DNA of 64,000 bases from Deltaproteobacteria bacterium (GTDB taxonomy: Bacteria > Desulfobacterota > Binatia > HRBIN30 > CADEER01): contig JAJCZJ010000123.1 in the NCBI GenBank assembly GCA_029262455.1, positions 1-64,000 on the forward strand. The letters are read 5' to 3'. Below are positions 53,415 through 60,709 of the stretch, piece by piece. Each line of letters begins with the position of its first letter. Position 1 is the stretch's first letter. A model generated the notes under the pieces. It had not been told where the DNA came from, made no database searches, and saw only the letters and a list, made by a program, of their open reading frames with translations. A program made the position numbers and the translations under genes.

Positions 53415-54035
53415 ATGTCGAAAGCTCTTTCACGACGTGATGTCTTGGTTCAAGGTACCGTCTACGGTGGATCGCTATGGGTGCTGCTCAACACGCCGCA
53501 TCCACTCACTGCGCGCGCCGCACAGGCGTCGTCGAAGCCGGAAGTCTTGTCCGCGGCGCAATGGAAAACGATCGAGGCGATTACCGGCCGAGTGATCCCG
53601 ACTGATCACGAACCGGGAGCCCTCGAGGCGAATTGCGTCAATTTCATCGACAAGGCGTTGGCGAATGAAGATGCAGCGGCGAAGCCGCTTTATGACGCCG
53701 GCGTGATTGGCATCGACGCGGTCGCGAAGGCCCGTTTCGAGAAAGCATTCGTTGCTCTCGACGCGAAGCAGCAGGACGAAGTGTTGACCGCGTTGGAGTC
53801 GGGAGAAGCCGAGGGCTGGCCGCACGCGGAGGTGCCTTCGCAGTTATTCTTCGAAACGGCGCGCGCCCATACGATCATGGGCTTTCTTGCCGACCCGAAA
53901 TACGGAGGCAACCGCGACTATGCAGGTTGGAAAGTCACCGGCTACCCCGGTGGTGGACACCATCTCGGCGGCTACTCACCGGACCAGATGATGGCCAAGG
54001 ACAAGATCAAAACGGCGTGGGGCGAAGAGGCTTAG
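53415..54035 (+). CDS. Gluconate-2-dehydrogenase subunit 3-like protein (Tat-exported)
   Basis: The 206-residue product follows GGAGG. It begins with a Tat-type leader (LSRRDVLVQGTVYGGSLWVLL) and continues with a Gluconate_2-dh3 domain: LSAAQWKTIEAITGRVIPTDHEPGA, FIDKAL, FFETARAHTIMGFLADPKYGGNRDYAGWKVTGYPG. Such small subunits export and stabilise the FAD-containing large subunit, which lacks its own signal. The gene pair ends at a GC-rich hairpin. Confidence 0.9.
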   Translation: MSKALSRRDVLVQGTVYGGSLWVLLNTPHPLTARAAQASSKPEVLSAAQWKTIEAITGRVIPTDHEPGALEANCVNFIDKALANEDAAAKPLYDAGVIGIDAVAKARFEKAFVALDAKQQDEVLTALESGEAEGWPHAEVPSQLFFETARAHTIMGFLADPKYGGNRDYAGWKVTGYPGGGHHLGGYSPDQMMAKDKIKTAWGEEA

Positions 54036-54065
54036 CGGATTCCCTTTTGGCGAAACGTCCGCGGA

Positions 54066-54095
54066 GGAAGGGGGCGCCTGAGTGCCCCCCCTTCG
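54066..54095. terminator. Hairpin between convergent dehydrogenase and acetylesterase genes
   Basis: GAAGGGGGC and GCCCCCCCTTC form a strong stem around the loop GCCTGAGT, starting about 30 bases after the subunit-3 stop. It sits between convergent genes and is probably a bidirectional terminator, although a T tract is missing. Confidence 0.65.
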
Positions 54096-54110
54096 CAGTT
54101 GTCGAGACGA

Positions 54111-55334
54111 TCAGGTCGGGTCGCAGCCGGGCACGGCCGCGTTGTAGGGGAAGCCGAGCATCAGGTGCAGCATGGCGCTGCCGTAGCGCTGGCCTAGAAT
54201 GACATGTCCGGGTCCGTCGATGTGAACGTTGTCGGCGGCGACCGTCAAGTCGTTGGTGCAGACGTAGGCGGAGTTTGTGATGTCGCCGACGACCTCGCGT
54301 TGTGCCACCTGGAGATCGAGGTAGGTCTGCGACGGACTGGCGCCGGCGCGGATCTGCGCGTGCACCGCTGGGATATCGCTGCCGACCGCTTGGCGTACGT
54401 GGTTGACGACATTCTGATAGCTGTCGGCCCAGGTGCTGACGAGGGATGCCGAGTTGCTGTCGCTTTCGCCCTGGTGGTAGACCATGCCCCGGATGACTCC
54501 GTGTTCCCCGGCGCTGTTCTTTAGAGCTTGCGCGGCTTCCAAACAGTGCCGGGTCAGGTTGTGGCGATCGATTGCGGCGCCGTTGTAGAACGGCGAGACG
54601 ATGTAACCGGAGCCGTTGCGGTGTGCTTGGACGAAGGAAATTCCGTCGCTGCAGAAGTCTAGCTCGCTTGCTTTGCAGCTACAGAGCTGGGGGGTTGCCG
54701 GATCACAGGTCGAGGGGTCGTGATTCGGATCGGCGCAACGTGCAATCGAAGCGACTGTCTCGCAGGTGCCGCCGCCAAATAGGGGCGAAGGTTGCGGGTC
54801 CCACCACAGGATCGGCACTCCGGATACAGCGCAGTTGATTGTCACAACCGTTCGGTCCGTCCCGCCCATTGCTTGGGTCACCGCGTCGGTGAAGCCCTGG
54901 ATGGCCGCTTTGAACTCAGCGCCCTGGCCGTGGAGGTACATGTTGGACTGGCCCATCAGGAGGTAGATGTCGAAGGGCTTGTCGACGGTTAAAGCAGTCC
55001 CGAGGGATTGGGAGAACAGATGAGTGAAATGGTGGTCTTCTGAGAACTGCAGGCCGGTCTTGTTCGTGAGATCGATCTTGCCGGTGAGGTAGGCCACGCT
55101 TGCATCGATCCACGCCTGGCTCTGATAGTAGTCGACCCCGAGCGCTAGCAGCACGCGCGTGTAAAACCGATAGTCGAGATCGGTGCGAAAGAGCGGACTC
55201 TCGAGGCATTGGGCGATTCCCGCTGGCGTCGGAGTTTCGCACTGGCTCTGTGCGAGGACCGAGCCGTTCACCAGGCCGAGCAGGGCGACAGCCAAGACTG
55301 CCTTGCTTGCAGCGTTTTGTATCGATTCGATCAT
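54111..55334 (-). CDS. Secreted sialate O-acetylesterase-like (SASA) hydrolase
   Basis: The ATG at 55334 follows GGAGGG and starts a signal peptide (cleavage near VLA/QSQ), giving 407 residues. The SASA/CE6-like esterase core has YLLMGQSNMYLHGQG with nucleophile Ser130, a central GMVYHQGESD block (the family's WHQGESD), and a C-terminal DNVHIDGPGHVILGQR supplying the catalytic Asp/His. Two CDP/CSC Cys clusters (about 200-235) suggest disulfides. It should remove acetyl groups from a glycan outside the cytoplasm. The gene is monocistronic. Confidence 0.87.
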   Translation of the reverse strand: MIESIQNAASKAVLAVALLGLVNGSVLAQSQCETPTPAGIAQCLESPLFRTDLDYRFYTRVLLALGVDYYQSQAWIDASVAYLTGKIDLTNKTGLQFSEDHHFTHLFSQSLGTALTVDKPFDIYLLMGQSNMYLHGQGAEFKAAIQGFTDAVTQAMGGTDRTVVTINCAVSGVPILWWDPQPSPLFGGGTCETVASIARCADPNHDPSTCDPATPQLCSCKASELDFCSDGISFVQAHRNGSGYIVSPFYNGAAIDRHNLTRHCLEAAQALKNSAGEHGVIRGMVYHQGESDSNSASLVSTWADSYQNVVNHVRQAVGSDIPAVHAQIRAGASPSQTYLDLQVAQREVVGDITNSAYVCTNDLTVAADNVHIDGPGHVILGQRYGSAMLHLMLGFPYNAAVPGCDPT

Positions 55335-55482
55335 GTCGGTTCCCTCCAATGGGTTAAGGGCGCATCACGGCCATGGTTGCGGGTGTAAAGTCAACCATTG
55401 TCGAGCCGCGGTATTCTGCCAACTCGATTGGCGCTGGACATCGGTCGGTCTTGTCTCGCATAGTGCTCCGCTGGTCGTAGGG

Positions 55483-56196
55483 ATGGAGCTCACGAGAATC
55501 ACACGAAAGTTGTCTCGCGCCGTAGGCGGTCTCTCGTTTGGGCCGCCGGTTTCGCACGTCTACAATCCGCTCGACTATGCGCGCGCGCCGTCTGAGACCT
55601 ACCTGAAGCGCTTCGGTCGTTCGGGGATCGAGGCGCTGTGGCTGGGCATGAACCCTGGTCCGTTCGGTATGGCGCAGACCGGTGTTCCGTTCGGCGAAGT
55701 TGCGTTGGTTCGCGACTGGATCGGGATTCACGACAAGGTGCGGCGTCCGAAGCGCGAGCATCCGAAGCGTCCGATCAGCGGGTTCGAATGTCAACGCAGC
55801 GAGGTCAGCGGAGCGCGCTTGTGGGGATGGGCGCGCGACCGGTTCGTGACGCCGGAAGCTTTCTTCGCGCGATTCTTGGTCTGGAACTACTGTCCGCTGG
55901 TCTTCATGGAGGAGTCGGGTCGCAACGTGACTCCTGACAAGCTGCCGGCTGCGGAGCGCGAACCGCTATTTGAAGTTTGCGACGAGGCGCTGCGGAGTTT
56001 CGTCGCGCAGCTCGAACCCACTCTGGTGATCGGGGTTGGCGTGTTTGCGCAAACGCGCGCGCGAGCAGCGCTCGGAGATTCTGGGCCGCCGGTGAAGGTG
56101 ATCTTGCATCCGTCGCCGGCCAGTCCGTTGGCAAACCGCGGCTGGGCCGTGCAGGCGGAGAAGCAGCTGGCTGCGATGGGAATCGATCTGAAGTAA
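55483..56196 (+). CDS. SMUG1-type uracil-DNA glycosylase
   Basis: The ATG at 55483 gives a 237-residue protein; the frame is open upstream but crosses the promoter of the divergent gene. It has motif 1 LGMNPGPFGMAQTGVPFGE (54-72), nearly identical to vertebrate SMUG1, then RDWIGI, the NYCP block (135-138) and motif 2 HPSPASP starting at His209. It should excise uracil and oxidised pyrimidines from DNA to start base-excision repair. SMUG1 is patchy in bacteria, so horizontal acquisition is likely in the lineage. It has no operon partner. Confidence 0.92.
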   Translation: MELTRITRKLSRAVGGLSFGPPVSHVYNPLDYARAPSETYLKRFGRSGIEALWLGMNPGPFGMAQTGVPFGEVALVRDWIGIHDKVRRPKREHPKRPISGFECQRSEVSGARLWGWARDRFVTPEAFFARFLVWNYCPLVFMEESGRNVTPDKLPAAEREPLFEVCDEALRSFVAQLEPTLVIGVGVFAQTRARAALGDSGPPVKVILHPSPASPLANRGWAVQAEKQLAAMGIDLK

Positions 56197-56423
56197 CTCT
56201 CCCCGTTGCTGTGCTCAGGTGCTGTGTCTCAGCCGCCGCCGGCTCCAGGTTGACGCATCCACCATGCGAAAACGAAGGCGGAGCCACAATAGATCACGTA
56301 GTCCGGTCTTTCTGTCATTTTGGACTTGACAGGGAGGCCGCGAGCAAGTTGTCTATCTGCCGTCGGGCTTTTCGTTCCTGCCCGGCGCCGGCTGGTGCGT
56401 TCGCGCCGTAGGGGAGTCGCAAG

Positions 56424-59015
56424 ATGTGCAATGAAGACTTGACGGTCTGTCGTCGTGGGCGTTCGCGCTTTCTGAGGTTGGCGCTGAGTGCGCTGACGAG
56501 TTTCTTTCTCGCCGCGGCAACGCCCGCTTCGGCCGCGATGGTGCAGACCTATCGCATGGCCATCGACCTCGGGAACGATCCGGGCAGCGGTTGTGACTTC
56601 TCGCTCGGAACGTTGGCAGCTCCGCTGCCAGGCTTCGAGCTGCAGGTCACCGTCCAGGTCGACACCGAGCCGATGCCGCCGCAGGTGGTTCTCGGACAAG
56701 TCGAACAGTGTCAGGGCGCGGCGTTCGGTGCGCCGGTCCCTTTGCTGGGGGCGAGCTTTGCCCTCAACTCCGGATTTGCTGGAGCCGACTCGGTGATCGC
56801 CTCGATCCCGACGGATCTGTTGAGTGGCGCTCGGTTTTTGAGACTTGCCTTCCATGCGCTGTCGTTCAACGGCGCGGAAGATATGCTGTTTAGCTCCGAT
56901 GGCTCGGGCGATCCCGCGATTCCGGGTGATCCGGTCGACCCAGACGCACCTGCTATTATTTTTGCCGTAACCCAGCCGGCACAGGCACCGGCTTTGAACT
57001 ACCTTGGTGTTGCCCTGGCGCTCTTGATTCTCGCTGTCCTTGCGTTTGTCCGACTGCGTCAACACCGCAGTCTCATCGTCGCTTCGGTTGCGTTGTTGGC
57101 GCTGGCCGGAACGGTTGTGGCGGTTTATGCGGCTTCGGTTCTGGGGGCGACTGACGACCTCGACGATTCGACTCCGCCGGACAATCAAGCCGAGATCTAC
57201 GCTGCCGGCGGCATGATCGGAGGCTCGGTGACAGATATCCTCCTCGATATCGAAGACATCGAAAATGCCCCGCCGACTCCGACATCGACGCCGACGTCGA
57301 CCCCGACCAACACGCCGGAGATCGAAGTGGGGTTGGTCGCTGAGAAGGTACAGTGGGACTTCGACGATGGCGGCGGAATGCCGCAGACATTTGCGATGGC
57401 CTATCGATTGTCGACCGATCCGGTGGGTTCCGGGACGATTCCGGGTCCGCTGATCGAAGGAGATGCTGCCGACCGTGTCGCGATTACGCTCATCAATAAT
57501 CTGCCGGCACTGCCGGATGCGGACTTCACCGACGAATTGACCCACACGGTGTCGAGCCTTCACCCGCACGGTGTCGAGCTCAACAACGTCAGTGACGGAA
57601 CCGGCGTGACGCAGAATCCAACGGCTCCCGCCGGCGGCGTCTTCTTTCACGGCTTTGTGTTCAAGCGGCCGGGACTGTTCTTCTATCACCCGCACGCGGC
57701 TCCACTCGATCAGGTGTTTCACGGACTTTACGGACCGATTGTGGTGAGCGACGACGCCGATGAGGCGCTGACTACGGCGGGTATCTTGCCGACCCGTTCG
57801 GAAGTGTTGGTCGTTGCCAGTGTGACGCTCGATACGGATGCGCCGAATGTCGGCAAGATCAAGCACATGGAGGATCAGACGGGGAACGACTCTTTCGGCA
57901 ACGTGGTGATCGTCAATGGTAAGACGACGGGGCCCACCCTTGCGGTCGAGAGCGGCGAAGGCATTCGTCTGCGGCTGTACAACCCCGATATCTTTCGCTA
58001 CTTCGTGTTCGTTTTCTCCAACGGAACAGGCGGCGACGATACGATCTTTCGGGTCGGTGGCGAAGAGGGACTGCTCGACAATGTTCGCATCGAAGGTGGG
58101 ACTCTTCCGGCTGGATTGGTTCCAGGGGATTGCTTCCCGGCCGGGGCCAACGCCTGTCTCGATACGCGTCACGCCGTGGGAACGATCATGCTCGGTCCGG
58201 CGATGCGCGAAGATGTCGTGATCGTTCCGAGTGGCAACAACGGCGACGTTGCGACCTTGAGCGTCTTTGAGTTTGCCGGATTGCCGAACCCGTTCGATCT
58301 CGCTGGTGGGCAGGTTGTCGCTACTTTCAACATCGGCGCTCCCGCTGCGATGCCGTTTGCAATCGCCGACGGAGATCCGCTGCGCGTTCTCCCGGCGGTG
58401 AACGATCCAGTCGAGGACTTGAAGGTGTTGGCGGCGAGCAACCTGGTTGACCCGACGACGCTGCCGGTTCCGATTCCTCCGCTACCGGCTCCCGAAGGGA
58501 GCACCAATCCGATCATCACGCTGAGCAAGGAGCTGTCGGATCCCAACGATCCAATGAGCGCTCTCAATAACGCGCCGGCTATCGATGGAATTCACGGTGG
58601 ATTCGATGGTGCGATGCTCGGTGATTTTACCGAGATTCCCCATATTGCCTCCACTCGCTGGGGGCAGCGCGGTGACGTGCTCGAATTGGCCGTACAGAAT
58701 ACCACTACGCAGCCGCACCCATTCCATCTACACGGCTTCTCGATGCAGCCGATCAAGATCGAGAGTTTGGCGGCGGGGACGATAGGGGATGTGGCGAGGG
58801 CGGTGGACCAGTTGCTTTTCACCTGGGACTACACAGAGTTTCGCGACGTGATCAATGTTCCTACCGATACGAGGATTACGTTCCGCGTCATCCTCGATGA
58901 TCGACCGCAGCCCGACGGCTCAGCGGGGGGCGCGGACGGTCGCTGGCTCTTCCACTGTCACATCTTCCGACACGCCGCGCAGGGAATGATCTCGGAGTTG
59001 GTCGTCGTGCCGTGA
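56424..59015 (+). CDS. Membrane-anchored multicopper oxidase
   Basis: The 863-residue product starts after GGGAG and has a signal peptide (cleavage near ASA/AMV). Residues about 40-180 are a beta domain. Two adjacent membrane helices lie at about 190-235, the first followed by RLRQHR in the style of a protein-sorting signal. A Thr/Pro linker (about 285-300) leads to a multicopper oxidase (about 305-863). The copper ligands are complete: His380/His382 (LHPHG), His422/His424 (YHPHA), His765/768/770 (HPFHLHGF) and the HCH...H...M block (844-855). The type-1 site thus has an axial Met. It should oxidise phenolics or metal ions while reducing oxygen to water, at the outer face of the membrane. The gene is monocistronic. 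Confidence 0.9.
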   Translation: MCNEDLTVCRRGRSRFLRLALSALTSFFLAAATPASAAMVQTYRMAIDLGNDPGSGCDFSLGTLAAPLPGFELQVTVQVDTEPMPPQVVLGQVEQCQGAAFGAPVPLLGASFALNSGFAGADSVIASIPTDLLSGARFLRLAFHALSFNGAEDMLFSSDGSGDPAIPGDPVDPDAPAIIFAVTQPAQAPALNYLGVALALLILAVLAFVRLRQHRSLIVASVALLALAGTVVAVYAASVLGATDDLDDSTPPDNQAEIYAAGGMIGGSVTDILLDIEDIENAPPTPTSTPTSTPTNTPEIEVGLVAEKVQWDFDDGGGMPQTFAMAYRLSTDPVGSGTIPGPLIEGDAADRVAITLINNLPALPDADFTDELTHTVSSLHPHGVELNNVSDGTGVTQNPTAPAGGVFFHGFVFKRPGLFFYHPHAAPLDQVFHGLYGPIVVSDDADEALTTAGILPTRSEVLVVASVTLDTDAPNVGKIKHMEDQTGNDSFGNVVIVNGKTTGPTLAVESGEGIRLRLYNPDIFRYFVFVFSNGTGGDDTIFRVGGEEGLLDNVRIEGGTLPAGLVPGDCFPAGANACLDTRHAVGTIMLGPAMREDVVIVPSGNNGDVATLSVFEFAGLPNPFDLAGGQVVATFNIGAPAAMPFAIADGDPLRVLPAVNDPVEDLKVLAASNLVDPTTLPVPIPPLPAPEGSTNPIITLSKELSDPNDPMSALNNAPAIDGIHGGFDGAMLGDFTEIPHIASTRWGQRGDVLELAVQNTTTQPHPFHLHGFSMQPIKIESLAAGTIGDVARAVDQLLFTWDYTEFRDVINVPTDTRITFRVILDDRPQPDGSAGGADGRWLFHCHIFRHAAQGMISELVVVP

Positions 59016-59066
59016 TGCTTTGGGTCAGGTCTCCGCGCATTGGACTCGTGTCCGGTGCGCGGGGGC

Positions 59067-59495
59067 CTACTCGATATCGGCGAGAAAGACGCTGACCTTG
59101 GTGCCTGCGGCGCGCGCCAGCTTGTGGTCGGCGGTGACGAGGCGGCAACCCAGTCGTTTCGCCAGGCACACGTAGACAGCGTCGTAAGTGGTGAGCCTTT
59201 CGCGCAGCGGCCAGGTGTCGCCGATCAGCGGCCCGGTTCCGGTGGTGGTGATCGGGAGCCGCTTCAAGCGGTCGACACAGCGTCTTCCTGCCGACGCTGT
59301 GATGGCCTTGAGCCGCACGAGTTTTTTCAGTGCGGACGCGACCTCGGCGTAGATCAAGTCGGGAGCCCATAGATCGAGCTCCTCGTTAGGATCGCGCAGT
59401 GGATCGAAGAGCTCGCTCGCCTTCTTGGTCAGAGTGAGTTCGACCAGGTACTCGACTACGACCGATGCGTCGATGACGATCTGACCGCGAATCAT
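59067..59495 (-). CDS. vapC: PIN-domain toxin of minus-strand toxin-antitoxin module
   Basis: The 142-residue product overlaps its antitoxin gene by ATGA. PIN acidic residues are Asp9 (VIDASVVVEYLV), Glu51 (IYAEVASAL), Asp105 (TYDAVYVCLA) and Asp123 (TADHKL). It is a probable VapC/FitB-like ribonuclease kept in check by the ribbon-helix-helix protein encoded just upstream. The target RNA is unknown. Confidence 0.9.
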   Translation of the reverse strand: MIRGQIVIDASVVVEYLVELTLTKKASELFDPLRDPNEELDLWAPDLIYAEVASALKKLVRLKAITASAGRRCVDRLKRLPITTTGTGPLIGDTWPLRERLTTYDAVYVCLAKRLGCRLVTADHKLARAAGTKVSVFLADIE

Positions 59496-59728
59496 CGCTC
59501 GCGATCGTTGCGAATGATCTCGGCGGCTGAAGGTGTCCCGGGTTTTGCGATGGGGCGATCGTTCTCGATCTCATCCAGCAATTCTCTGACCCCCGGCCGA
59601 TCCGATCGCAGCGCTCGTTCGAGCAGGCGAATCACCTCAGAGGATATCGACCTCTCGCTCTCGGCGGCGCGACTGCGGATCGAATCGTAGAGCTCGTCAG
59701 GAATACTTCGAACGTGCAAAGTGGCCAT
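59492..59728 (-). CDS. FitA-like ribbon-helix-helix antitoxin
   Basis: The ATG at 59728 gives 78 residues, while the frame runs open further through the divergent module. The N-terminus is an Arc/FitA-type ribbon-helix-helix (TLHVRSIPDELYDSIRSRAA, SERSISSEVIRLLERAL); the C-terminal 30 residues form the toxin-binding tail. As a dimer it should bind a palindromic operator; a perfect 20-base palindrome lies 19 bases upstream. It is paired with the PIN toxin downstream. Confidence 0.88.
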   Translation of the reverse strand: MATLHVRSIPDELYDSIRSRAAESERSISSEVIRLLERALRSDRPGVRELLDEIENDRPIAKPGTPSAAEIIRNDRER

Positions 59729-59747
59729 GGTCGCGATGCTAGTGATC

Positions 59748-59767
59748 TGGTTGCAGATCTGCAACCA
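59748..59767. promoter_or_regulatory. 20-base perfect palindrome, likely operator of minus-strand module
   Basis: TGGTTGCAGATCTGCAACCA reads the same on both strands. It sits 19 bases upstream of the ribbon-helix-helix antitoxin start, the position expected for an autoregulatory site of a dimeric antitoxin. Confidence 0.7.
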
Positions 59768-59798
59768 AGTCAGTCGATGGGGCCTTCGATTGCAAAAG

Positions 59799-59811
59799 CG
59801 CCAATTTGGCG
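59799..59811. promoter_or_regulatory. 13-base palindrome, likely operator of plus-strand module
   Basis: CGCCAA-T-TTGGCG is a perfect inverted repeat with a one-base centre, 13 bases before the Phd-like antitoxin start at 59825. It differs in sequence from the neighbouring palindrome, which fits two different antitoxins. Confidence 0.55.
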
Positions 59812-59824
59812 TATTTGTTGGTTT

Positions 59825-60172
59825 GTGATAGATCGAATTTCCCTTTCGGTGGCGCGGGATCAACTCTCGGCGCTCATCAATCGAGTCGCCCATGGCAAGG
59901 GGCGGATTGTGTTGGAATCTCACGGGCGACCGAAGGCGGCCTTGGTGTGCATGGAAGACTTGGAACGCCTCGAATCCGCGCGAGAGCTCGCGGGTGCAGA
60001 AGCCGAGATGATGCGCTGGCTCGAAGAGACCCAACGAGTTTTGACGCGTCCTGCGGGCGGCGAAGCGTCGGCCGCAGCGCTTGACGATGTTCGGGAGGAT
60101 CAAGTTGCCGAAGGCCGAGGTGTGTATCGACGCAAGCGTGGCGCTCAAGCTCGTAGTCGACGAAAACGGTAG
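59825..60172 (+). CDS. Phd/YefM-type antitoxin
   Basis: The likely start is the GTG at 59825 (115 residues); an ATG at 59777 would place translation over the operator. The N-terminus is a Phd/YefM DNA-binding domain (SLSVARDQLSALINRVAHGKGRIVLESHGRPKAALVCMEDLERLE). A helix (ELAGAEAEMMRWLEETQRVL) and a basic Arg/Lys-rich tail follow. The final 68 bases overlap the toxin gene in another frame. It should neutralise the PIN protein encoded next and repress the module. Confidence 0.82.
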   Translation: MIDRISLSVARDQLSALINRVAHGKGRIVLESHGRPKAALVCMEDLERLESARELAGAEAEMMRWLEETQRVLTRPAGGEASAAALDDVREDQVAEGRGVYRRKRGAQARSRRKR

Positions 60173-60536
60173 CGCCGAAGCGAGGGCTCTTTGGCGCGAG
60201 TGGGCCGGCGCGGGGCTTCGTCCGATTGCTCCGCCGCTGTTCGTGTTCGAATGCGTATCGGCGCTGCGCCGCATGGTGGTTCGCGGCGACCTCAAAGAAC
60301 CGGCCGCGTGCCTCGCGCGAGACCGATTACTCGCGATGCCGATTCGGCTACCGGCGCCGGCCGGCTTGATCCAGCTCGCTTGGGATCTGGCGCGTGGCTA
60401 CGAACGGCCCCAGGTTTACGATTGTTACTACCTGGCGCTGGCCGAGCTCAGAGACGCTTCGCTCTGGACTGCAGATCGCCGATTCTTCAATGCCGTGCGG
60501 CGTGCGGAGCCGCGCGTGCAACTGTTGCAGTGGTGA
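60105..60536 (+). CDS. vapC: PIN-domain toxin of plus-strand toxin-antitoxin module
   Basis: I chose the TTG at 60105 because GGGAGG lies 6 bases upstream and the PIN fold begins there (MPKAEVCIDASVALKLV); the frame is open from 60081. The 143-residue product has Asp9, Glu49 (FECVSALRRM), Asp106 (VYDCYYLALAE) and Asp124 (TADRRF). It starts 68 bases before the antitoxin stop, an unusually long overlap. Pairing a PIN toxin with a Phd-type antitoxin is known for VapC families. Confidence 0.88.
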   Translation: MPKAEVCIDASVALKLVVDENGSAEARALWREWAGAGLRPIAPPLFVFECVSALRRMVVRGDLKEPAACLARDRLLAMPIRLPAPAGLIQLAWDLARGYERPQVYDCYYLALAELRDASLWTADRRFFNAVRRAEPRVQLLQW

Positions 60537-60709
60537 GTGCCGGGGCGGGCTGTTCTCCGGTTTTTTCTTGATCGCGGGTTTGGGTCGGCGGCTTGCAAGC
60601 CGGTCGGATGCGGATTGCGCAAGTGCGAGCCCGGGGCAGTTGTGTTCGCGGTTGTATGAGGACCCGCGCTTCGCGGCTGCGGGGCATGTAGTTTGCAGTA
60701 AACGTAGGA

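Noticed and set aside
56229-58172. 647-codon open frame on the minus strand across the multicopper oxidase gene
   Set aside because: It is antisense to a gene with complete copper motifs and its product is Arg/His-rich low-complexity sequence, as expected from a GC-rich shadow frame.
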